From JBBSVE01 sp038233815 (lineage in GTDB: Bacteria; Pseudomonadota; Alphaproteobacteria; Rhodobacterales; Rhodobacteraceae): 5,079 bases of DNA. A program made the translations under genes and the position numbers. Under the pieces are notes generated by a model. That model was not told where the DNA came from. It did not search any database and worked only from the letters and a program-made list of their open reading frames with translations. How positions within the stretch are numbered: position 1 is the stretch's first letter; the number at the start of each line of letters is the position of its first letter. This document shows positions 1 to 4,712 of the stretch, one piece after another. The DNA is taken from NCBI GenBank assembly GCA_038233815.1, contig JBBSVE010000193.1:1-5079 (forward strand), read 5' to 3'.

Positions 1-69
1 CAGCTCGCGTCGCGTTTGCTTCTTCTTCATCGCATCGCGAAGACCGGGAAAGGCGGGCTGTTTCGGCAT
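1..69 (-). CDS. IS5-family transposase, N-terminal 23 residues (partial)
   Basis: Read on the minus strand from the ATG at 69-67, the frame stays open to the window edge and encodes MPKQPAFPGLRDAMKKKQTR followed by REL. This matches my recollection of the N-terminus of one IS5-family transposase group, where a PAFPGL-type segment is followed by a lysine-rich stretch and TRRE before the DDE domain. AAGGAG at 83-78, eight bases upstream, supports the start. Catalytic residues lie outside the window, so integrity cannot be judged. The peptide differs from the IS5 transposase that starts at 559, so these are two different elements. Confidence 0.6.
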   Translation of the reverse strand, partial: MPKQPAFPGLRDAMKKKQTRREL

Positions 70-77
70 AGTAAGGG

Positions 78-83
78 CTCCTT
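78..83 (-). promoter_or_regulatory. Ribosome binding site for the partial IS5 transposase
   Basis: The minus strand carries AAGGAG eight bases before the ATG at 69. This is a strong Shine-Dalgarno match and fixes the start of the partial transposase. Confidence 0.6.
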
Positions 84-145
84 GCGGGGATGCCCAATTC
101 TACCAGATCACGCTGACAGTGGGAGATCTTTCAGACGTTCCTTAA

Positions 146-491
146 TTTTTTGAGTAAATCTGGTTGCGGGGAAAGGATTTAAGCACTGTTTCGCAAAAAT
201 CAGTCAAATAAGAAACTTAAGGTGAACATTTCATCTGACGAAGATCCGACTGAGACGGTTGAGGGAATATTGTCGTGGGTTTGTTCTGTCTATAGCGACC
301 CGGAAAATTTCTGAAACGAGGGCGAGTAAAGCTCGCGGGTCAATCAAAATCCTTCGGATTTTACGGTCGCGACGATCACGTCCGTCAAGGTGGTATAGTT
401 TCGGAAATCGCCATTCGGAGATCTCGATCAAGCCGCCTGCAACGAGATGCTAATAAACGGATCTATCTAGGCGGTGTCGATCAGGCCGAAT
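146..491. other. Gene-free spacer between two IS5-type elements
   Basis: About 345 bases separate the presumed end of the first IS5 element from the presumed start of the second. The stretch is visibly less GC-rich than the rest. Short open frames exist on both strands (around 231-431 minus and 259-453 plus), but neither has a convincing ribosome binding site or a recognisable protein, and they overlap each other. I treat the region as non-coding remnant DNA. Two small hairpins sit at 322-336 and 346-362. No tRNA or clear promoter was found. Confidence 0.5.
322..362. other. Pair of small hairpins, possibly a weak bidirectional terminator
   Basis: The first hairpin is GCGAG (322-326) with CTCGC (332-336). 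The second is AAAATCC (346-352) with GGATTTT (356-362) around a three-base loop, giving an A-run on one side and a T-run on the other. The short stem and tiny loop make termination doubtful. It may simply be a remnant palindrome. Confidence 0.2.
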
Positions 492-894
492 GGGCGTTTT
501 TGCACAACTCTGACCGGAAAGGATTAACGTCGTGAATCCATGCGGTTAGAAGCGCGACATGTCGAGGTCCTCGCCCACCCGCTACACTGCGGCACGCCGC
601 AAGCGCGGGTCCTTGCTGATCTGGTTGGACAAGGAGATGACCTGGCTCGCGCCGCATGACGGCAGCCCTGGTCGGCCTGCCGTCTTCTCCGACGCGGCGA
701 TCCAAGTCTGCCTGACGATCAAGGTCCTGTTCAAGCTGCCTCTCAGGCAGACGACAGGCATGGTCGCCAGCCTCTTGAAGATGGCAGTCCTGGACTGGGC
801 CGTCCCAGACTACACGACCCTGTGCAGGCGGCGGAGGACCCTCGTCATCCAGATCCCGTTCCGGCGCGCCGACGGTTCCCTCAACCTGCTCATC

Positions 895-933
895 CCCTCT
901 CATGGTTTGCACGCAAACCATTGCCAGGCAACG
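895..933 (+). repeat. 39-bp double-palindrome repeat, copy A
   Basis: This copy begins CCCTCTC and contains a perfect 9-bp stem (ATGGTTTGC and GCAAACCAT, two-base loop) followed by TTGCC-A-GGCAA. It adds 13 codons (PSHGLHANHCQAT) between LLI and the catalytic DSTGIK of the IS5 transposase, without changing the frame. It matches copy B (1010-1048, inverted) at 34 of 39 positions and copy C (2697-2736) more loosely. Confidence 0.8.
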
Positions 934-1009
934 GACAGCACCGGCATCAAGTTTCTCGGCGACGGTGAGTGGCAGGCCAGAAAGCACGGTGTTCAGGGCC
1001 GACGCCAAT

Positions 1010-1048
1010 CATTGCCCGGCAACGGTTTGCTTGCAAACCGTGAGAGGG
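1010..1048 (-). repeat. 39-bp double-palindrome repeat, copy B (inverted)
   Basis: Read on the minus strand this copy also begins CCCTCTC. Its main stem is ACGGTTTGC and GCAAACCGT, with a two-base loop, followed by TTGCC-G-GGCAA. Relative to copy A, the T-A pair at repeat positions 9 and 26 is a C-G pair here, a compensated change. Two of the other three differences fall in loops. On the plus strand it splits what was probably a TGG (Trp) codon as T^GG in the IS5 transposase and adds exactly 39 nt, so the frame is kept. Confidence 0.8.
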
Positions 1049-1135
1049 GGCGCAAGGGCCATTTGGCCATGGATGCGGCCATATCGGACATCAGGGCGGT
1101 GGAGCATACCCCCAACAGCGACGGCGACAACCCTG

Positions 1136-1255
1136 ATGAAGGAGGCCACGGTTGCGGTCGAGGTTGTCCTGAACAACGGGCGCCGGCTGTGCCTGGCAGG
1201 CGACATCGACGACGCGGTGCTGGCGCGGCTGATCCGCGTGGTGGAGGCGGCATGA
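1136..1255 (+). pseudogene. tnpA: IS66 TnpA accessory protein, C-terminal 39 residues
   Basis: The frame ending TGA at 1253-1255 encodes VEVVLNNGRRLCLAGDIDDA followed by VLARLIRVVEAA. This is the typical C-terminus of the small IS66 TnpA protein (a VEIVL-NGRRLRL motif, then a short helix ending VLE/VEAA). The N-terminal helix-turn-helix part is gone, replaced by IS5 sequence upstream in another frame. The ATG at 1136 is the first in-frame start in the retained piece but lies at the junction and is probably an internal Met or accidental. The stop overlaps the tnpB start as ATGA, typical for translational coupling in IS66 elements. Confidence 0.7.
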
Positions 1256-1641
1256 TCGGGCCCGGCACGGGGGTTAGGAGGATCAGCGGACGGTCCGGGG
1301 GACCGTCTGCCCGACGAGCGGTCTACCTGGCCTGCGGCGTGACCGATATGCGCAAAGGGATCTCCGGTCTGTCGGCGCTGGCGCAGGACGGTCTGCGACA
1401 GGATCCGGCCAGTGGAGCCGTGTTTGCGTTCCGGGCTCGGAGTGGCGACCGGCTGAAGCTGCTCTACTGGGACGGCCAAGGGTTCTGTCTTTACTACAAG
1501 GTTCTGGAGCGTGGTGGCTTTCCATGGCCGGGCGCCAAGGACGGGGCGACGCGTCTGACCTCGGCGCGACTTGCCATGCTTTGGGACGGCATGGATTGGC
1601 GCCGTCCGACCTGGGGCGCGCGGCCCGCGCGGGTGGGGTGA
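1252..1641 (+). CDS. tnpB: IS66 Orf2 family accessory protein TnpB, with an N-terminal insert
   Basis: The 129-residue product carries the hallmarks of IS66 Orf2 (TnpB) proteins: VYLACGVTDMRKGISGLSAL, then GAVFAFRARSGDRLKLLYWD, GQGFCLYYKVLERGGFPWP and a C-terminal LTSARLAMLWDGMDWRRP. TnpB is an essential but mechanistically unclear partner of the TnpC transposase in IS66 elements. Family members are usually about 115 residues. The extra length lies near the N-terminus, where RISGRSGGPSARRA separates GVR from VYLACG. That insert contains a palindrome. The start at 1252 is supported by the ATGA overlap with tnpA and by GGAGG just upstream. The frame is also open upstream into the IS5 remnant, giving one open frame from 559. 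No stop or frameshift is seen within tnpB, but the element around it is dead. Confidence 0.8.
   Translation: MIGPGTGVRRISGRSGGPSARRAVYLACGVTDMRKGISGLSALAQDGLRQDPASGAVFAFRARSGDRLKLLYWDGQGFCLYYKVLERGGFPWPGAKDGATRLTSARLAMLWDGMDWRRPTWGARPARVG
1279..1320 (+). repeat. Palindromic in-frame insert of about 42 nt in tnpB
   Basis: Between the GVR and VYLACG codons lie about 14 extra codons. They hold GACGGTCC (1289-1296) and its exact complement GGACCGTC (1300-1307) around GGG. The stem extends to 11 pairs (1286-1296 with 1300-1310) with one G-T pair. The insert boundaries are inferred from remembered TnpB homologues reading GVRVYLA-type sequence, so its length could be 39 or 42. Its sequence differs from the 39-bp repeats elsewhere in the window, although size and in-frame palindromic nature are alike. 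Confidence 0.45.
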
Positions 1642-1711
1642 CGTCGGCGTAAATCACCTCCGAACCCGTTGTTTTATTGGCTCTCTATGCCGTGATCTGG
1701 TAATCTTGGCC
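1642..1711 (+). other. tnpB-tnpC intergenic gap of the IS66 element
   Basis: This 70-nt spacer has the position and size of the usual gap between tnpB and tnpC in IS66 elements. No strong ribosome binding site is seen directly before the tnpC ATG at 1712. Nothing else is recognisable here. Confidence 0.4.
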
Positions 1712-2317
1712 ATGTCCGAAGCCTTGCCATCCGACCCATCGAACTGCGCGCAATGATCGCCGCGCTCACGGTCGAGAACGCCCGGATGACCGTCGAGGTT
1801 GAGAGAATGACGGCGACGCTGAGGGCGCAGGATCTTCTCGTTCAGGCGCTGCAGGCGCGGATCGCCAAGCTGCAGCGGCAGCGGTTCGGACCAAGCTCGG
1901 AGCAGATCGAGCACGAGATCGCGCAGCTGGAACTGGCGCTCGAGATCCTCTAGGCCGCCGTGGCCGAGGGCAATGCGATCCCGGCGGCGGACGGGGAAGA
2001 CGACATCTCCGGCGTGGCCCCGGCAGAGGAGCCGTCCAGCCCACGCCGCCGTCCGCGCGTCGCAGACGGCACACCCCGCGAGCGGCGCGTCCTACATCCG
2101 GGCCCGTCCTGCCCGCACTGCGGCGGCGATCTCCAGGTCGTCGGCGAGGATGTCAGCGAACTGCTCGAGATGATCGCCGCCCAGCTGAGGGTGATTGAGA
2201 TCGCTCGGCCGAAGAAGCCCTGCCGGCGCTACGAGCGCATGGTGCAGAGCCCCGCCCCGAGCCGACCCATTCCCGGCAGCATGGCCGGTCCCGGCCTGCT
2301 CGCGCACATCCTCGTCT

Positions 2318-2361
2318 CGAAGATCTCGGTCTGCCGCTCTACCGGCAGACCGAGATCTTCG
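2318..2361. repeat. Perfect 19-bp inverted repeat inside tnpC
   Basis: The arm CGAAGATCTCGGTCTGCCG (2318-2336) is exactly complementary to 2343-2361 around the six-base loop CTCTAC. It spans the tnpC segment for SK....LPLYRQTEIFAR. The family normally has about 12 nt between the Lys and Leu codons, whereas here there are 8 nt (ATCTCGGT), and these are the exact complement of ACCGAGAT in the right arm. The change shifts the reading frame. Confidence 0.85.
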
Positions 2362-2696
2362 CCCGCATGGGCGCGGATATCCCCGACACCACGCTGGTCG
2401 ATTGGTGCGGGCGGGCGATGAAGACTCTGCATCCGGTGATCGAACGGATCGAGGCAGATGTATTGGCCTGCGACCTCATGCACGCGGACGATACGCCGAT
2501 CAGGGTGCTCGACCGGTCCCGACGCAGCCGGGGACTGGGCAGAGGGGTAAAGCAAGGCCGCGTCTGGGCCTACGTCCGCGACCAGCGGCCATGGGCGGGG
2601 GCCGCCCGGCCCGGCGTCGTCTACTACTTCTCGCCGGACCGGCAGGGCGAGCATCCGCAAAAGCACCTCGCTGGAAGTAGCGGTATCCTTCAGGCC

Positions 2697-2736
2697 CCCT
2701 CTCGTGGTTTGAAAGGCAAAACACTGCCGGGCACTG
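2697..2736 (+). repeat. Double-palindrome repeat, copy C (40 nt)
   Basis: This copy begins CCCTCTCGTGGTTTG and ends in TGCC-G-GGCA followed by CTG. It lies between the ILQA and DAYSGF codons of tnpC. It aligns end to end with copies A and B if one extra G (in AAAGG) is allowed. It differs from B at about seven positions. Its outermost stem pair is G-C (repeat positions 8 and 27) where A and B have A-T, another compensated difference. One internal pair is mismatched. At 40 nt it shifts the tnpC frame. At 39 nt it would not. Confidence 0.75.
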
Positions 2737-3183
2737 GACGCCTACAGCGGCTTCCGCAAGCTCTACGAAGCGAACCCTGGCGGATCGCCACAGTTCATCG
2801 AGGCGGCCTGCTGGGCGCATCTGCGGCGCGACTTCCACGACGTCTGGGCTGCAACCAAGTCCGAGATCGCCCGCGACGCGCTCAACCGCATCGGCGTGCT
2901 CTACGATGTTGAGCGTGAGATCCCCGGACGATCTGCGGACGAGCGCCGCGCGGCGCGGCAGAAAATCAGCGCGCCGAAAGTCGTCACCTTCAGGGCGTGG
3001 TCCGAGACCCAGCTCGCCCGCATTCCCGGCAAGGGAGATCTGGCGAAGGCGTTCCGCTATGCCCTCAACCGATGGCCGTCATTCTGCCTGTTCCTCGAGG
3101 ACGGCCGCGTGGCCATCGACAACAATCCGGCAGAACGTGCGATGCGGCCCATCGGCGTCGGTCGTCGCAACTGGCTCTTCGCT

Positions 3184-3207
3184 GGCTCCGATACTGGCTC
3201 CGATACG
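3184..3207 (+). repeat. 12-bp tandem duplication in tnpC
   Basis: GGCTCCGATACT at 3184-3195 is followed directly by GGCTCCGATACG, identical except for the last base. It turns a single GSDT into GSDTGSDT between LFA and GGETLARAMT. Family members normally have one copy (FAGADTGGETLA type), so this is probably a four-codon slippage duplication that keeps the frame. Confidence 0.7.
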
Positions 3208-3472
3208 GGCGGCGAGACCCTCGCCCGCGCGATGACCCTCATCGAGAGCGCCAAGACGAACGGCCTCGACCCCTAGGCCTGCCTTGCTGACCTCCTCGAA
3301 CGCATCGACGATCACAAGGTCAACCGGCTCGACGAAATGCTGCCATGGAACTGGGCCGCCGCCGCGCAGGACCGCGCCGCCTGAGCCGCGGTGCCAATCG
3401 GGTGCTTATATTTCGCAAGACGACGTTTCGGTTCCGCTTCATTCCGGCTCCGCAATTCACCCGGACCGATGC

Positions 3473-3876
3473 CCCGACGCCGAGCTATTCTTCGACAATG
3501 ACTATATGCGCGCACCATCGAGGGCATGGTGCATGATATCGTGGGGGTGCGGGGGACGGATTATCTGGATGCCGTCGCCCGCGAAATTACGAGCGCCCAT
3601 GGCTGGCACCGCACCGGGGGCGCATTCGGCGCAGGTCGAGGCTTGTGCCGCGGCCCCGTCCCGGACGGAGGAGGCGTCAGGCGTGTTTCTCTGGCCCGAT
3701 GCGCCGCAGTCGATGGTCGCATGGCGGGACATCCCGGACCGCGATCCGGGCGCAATCGCGGTGGCCTGGATCGCCGGGCTGTTCGTCACCGAACCCGGGA
3801 CTGCACCATGCCGACAATCCGGCCCATGCGCTGGCCCGTCGGCTGGGGCTGGCAAGACTGGCGGTTGGACGCCGGG
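3473..3876 (+). pseudogene. Frameshifted remnant resembling the C-terminal DUF3320 region of a helicase-like protein
   Basis: Three frames give a continuous homology-like path: PDAELFFDNDYMR (from 3473), then RTIEGMVHDIVGVRGTDYLD and AVAREITSAHGWHRTG (from 3511), then QVEACAAA with TEEASGVFLWPD and AWRDIPDRDPGAIAVAWIAG (to about 3797), then LHHADNPAHALARRLGLARL (to 3876). The pattern of an MV-IV-VEGP-like strand, a REI-AHGW-RTG helix pair, FLWP and ALARRLGL recalls DUF3320, found at the C-terminus of large DUF4011/AAA helicase proteins, some of which are proposed to act in phage defence. Frameshifts lie near 3510, 3620 and 3797. The IS3 element at 3877 cuts it off at the 3' side, and the IS66 element borders it upstream. 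It is a small dead fragment. The family call is from memory and moderate. Confidence 0.5.
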
Positions 3877-3892
3877 TGACCTGCTCCCCTGA
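3877..3892 (+). repeat. Terminal inverted repeat of the IS3 element (3' end of its genes)
   Basis: TGACCTGCTCCCCTGA is the exact reverse complement of 5063-5078. Similarity continues imperfectly inward (GTCC, CG). The flanking G at 3876 also pairs with C at 5079, so the repeat could be counted as 17 bp. Confidence 0.85.
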
Positions 3893-3902
3893 GAGTCCTC
3901 GT

Positions 3903-4712
3903 TTATGAGTTAGCTCTGTTCAGGTTTTGGTCTTCTTTTGATCGGTTAGCATATTCCCACGGCGTCAGGCCAGCGAGGCTTGAGTGCGGGCGGTGGTGGT
4001 TGAAGTCATTCCGCCACGCCGCCACCAGGCTGCGGGCATGGCGCAGGGTGTCAAAGAGGTGTTCGTTCAACAGCTCGTCCCGCATCCGGCCGTTGAAGCT
4101 CTCCACGAAGCCGTTCTGCATCGGCTTGCCCGGCGCGATGTAGTGCCATTCGACCTTGCGGTCTTCCTGCCATTTCAGGATCGCGTTCGAGGTCAGTTCC
4201 GTCCCATTGTCAGAGACCACCATGCAGGGATAGCCGCGCATTTCGGCGATCCGATCCAGTTCTCGACCGACGCGGATACCTGACAGTGACGTGTCGACAA
4301 CAGCGGCCAGGCATTCCCGGCTGAAGTCGTCGATCACATTGAGAATGCGGAACCGGCGACCGCAGGCCAGGCTGTCAGAGACGAAGTCCAGGCTCCAGCG
4401 CTGGTTCGGCCCTTGCGGGATCGCCATGGGCGCTCTGGTGCCCAAGGCACGCTTTCTGCCACCACGTTTGCGCACTGTCAGGCCCTCCTCTTTGTAGATG
4501 CGATACAGCTTCTTCCAGTTCACGGACCAGCCATCGCGCTTCAACAGCACATGCAACCGCCGATACCCGAACCGTCGTCGTTCCGACGACAGGTCCTTCA
4601 GTCGCGCACGCAGGTCGGCGTCGTCTGGTCCGGTCGGCGGTCTACGATAAACCCGCGGATCGATCCCCGCCAAAGCGCAGGCCCGCCGCTGCCGATATCC
4701 CTTCTGGTTCAT
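3903..4712 (-). CDS. IS3-family transposase OrfB (DDE integrase core)
   Basis: Counted from the ATG at 4712 the product has 269 residues. Residues 1-60 form the HTH_21-like part (RRACALAGIDPRVYR; RRRFGYRRLHVLLKRDG). The rve-type catalytic core follows with Asp109 in SLDFVSD, Asp168 in VVSDNGTELTS and Glu204 in NGFVESFNGRMRDE. The 35-residue spacing between the last two is the classic DD(35)E of IS3. The C-terminal HHRPHSSLAGLTPWEYA motif is intact. The ATG overlaps the orfA stop as ATGA. The active transposase is expected to be the OrfAB fusion: the same frame is open upstream through LPRPDARRHAVDWA to the slippery site at 4754-4760, giving a 370-residue fusion. Independent OrfB initiation through the overlap is also possible. 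No frame damage is seen. Confidence 0.92.
   Translation of the reverse strand: MNQKGYRQRRACALAGIDPRVYRRPPTGPDDADLRARLKDLSSERRRFGYRRLHVLLKRDGWSVNWKKLYRIYKEEGLTVRKRGGRKRALGTRAPMAIPQGPNQRWSLDFVSDSLACGRRFRILNVIDDFSRECLAAVVDTSLSGIRVGRELDRIAEMRGYPCMVVSDNGTELTSNAILKWQEDRKVEWHYIAPGKPMQNGFVESFNGRMRDELLNEHLFDTLRHARSLVAAWRNDFNHHRPHSSLAGLTPWEYANRSKEDQNLNRANS

Larger units (their letters stand above)
1..141 (-). mobile_element. IS5-family insertion sequence, 5' end only (runs off window)
   Basis: The element reads leftward and is cut by the window start. Its outer end is placed at 141 because the minus strand there begins GGAACGTCTGAA, which resembles IS5-type termini, and the next bases outward (142-145) are TTAA, which fits the YTAR target duplication of IS5 elements. 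Between the end and the transposase start there is a leader of about 70 nt with a good ribosome binding site. The other end is not in the window, so the inverted repeat and target duplication cannot be confirmed. Family assignment rests on the short N-terminal peptide plus this end. Confidence 0.55.
492..1134 (+). mobile_element. IS5-family element, right part deleted
   Basis: The left end is placed near 492, where GGGCGTTTTTGCACAACTC resembles the TTGCAC-containing termini of many IS5-family elements. The transposase frame opens at 559 and can be followed to about 1133 (SDGDNP), after which sequence identity switches abruptly to an IS66 tnpA 3' end. The second and third catalytic residues and the right inverted repeat are gone. 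The break was probably a deletion joining this element to the IS66 element downstream. The exact left boundary and target duplication are uncertain. Confidence 0.6.
559..1134 (+). pseudogene. IS5-family transposase, C-terminally truncated and carrying two 13-codon inserts
   Basis: The product resembles IS5-family DDE transposases: KRGSLLIWLDKEMTW, then PGRPAVFSDAAIQ, LFKLPLRQTTGMV and LDWAVPDYTTLCRR in family order. The first catalytic Asp is in DSTGIKFLGDGEW (Asp at 934-936, residue 126). The second Asp and the Glu are missing because the gene ends near SDGDNP. Compared with remembered homologues it shows three changes: roughly ten codons missing after the N-terminal SPTRY, 13 extra codons between LLI and DSTGIK (895-933), and 13 extra codons splitting the Trp codon of a RRQ-WRK-type segment (1010-1048). 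Both inserts are copies of one palindromic repeat and keep the frame. The frame runs on through the junction into tnpB, ending at 1641. The start at 559 has only a weak AGAAG upstream. Confidence 0.75.
1712..3384 (+). pseudogene. tnpC: IS66 transposase TnpC, disrupted by several lesions
   Basis: Spread over three frames are the IS66 TnpC parts in order: leucine-zipper-like N-terminus (VENARMT, LLVQALQARIAKLQRQRFGP), zinc-binding segment (CPHCGGDL; the second pair reads CRRY, so a Cys is lost), and the DDE domain with ADDTPIRVLDRS, DAYSGFRKLYE and IDNNPAERAMRP holding the presumed catalytic D, D and E. Lesions seen: one base missing near 1741; TAG at 1951-1953; net loss of 4 nt at 2323-2330 within a perfect palindrome; a 40-nt palindromic insert at 2697-2736; a 12-nt in-frame duplication at 3184-3207; TAG at 3274-3276. 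Frames after each change agree exactly (-1, -4, +40), and undoing them gives about 541 codons, close to normal TnpC length. The tail MLPWNW and stop at 3382-3384 remain. No functional product is possible. Confidence 0.85.
1135..3409 (+). mobile_element. IS66-family element, left-truncated and decayed
   Basis: The order tnpA fragment, tnpB, tnpC on one strand is the standard IS66 arrangement. tnpA and tnpB overlap by ATGA (1252-1255), and tnpC follows after a gap of about 70 nt. The left end and most of tnpA are missing at the junction with the IS5 remnant. The right end is set near 3409 from the sequence GGGTGCTTAT, which looks like a decayed CGCTTAC-type IS66 terminus. This boundary is tentative. 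Without the left end no 8-bp target duplication can be checked. The element cannot be active because tnpC is disrupted and tnpA is truncated. Confidence 0.7.

Noticed and set aside
231..453. Small genes on either strand in the spacer
   Set aside because: The two frames overlap head to tail, lack ribosome binding sites and have Arg-rich products typical of random reading frames.
481..1008. Long minus-strand open frame of 175 codons
   Set aside because: It is the antisense shadow of the recognisable IS5 transposase on the plus strand, and its product has no family-like motifs.
895..1048. The repeated palindromes as a CRISPR array
   Set aside because: There are only two nearby copies, in opposite orientation, inside a gene, and the spacer is native transposase sequence.
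902..1255. Plus-strand frame of 117 codons as a complete tnpA
   Set aside because: Only the last 39 codons look like TnpA. The upstream part is IS5 transposase DNA read in a foreign frame, and its apparent ATG at 902 lies within repeat copy A.
2318..2361. The 19-bp inverted repeat as a transcription terminator or mobile-element end
   Set aside because: It lies inside tnpC coding sequence, has no T-run, and its right arm is ordinary conserved coding sequence.
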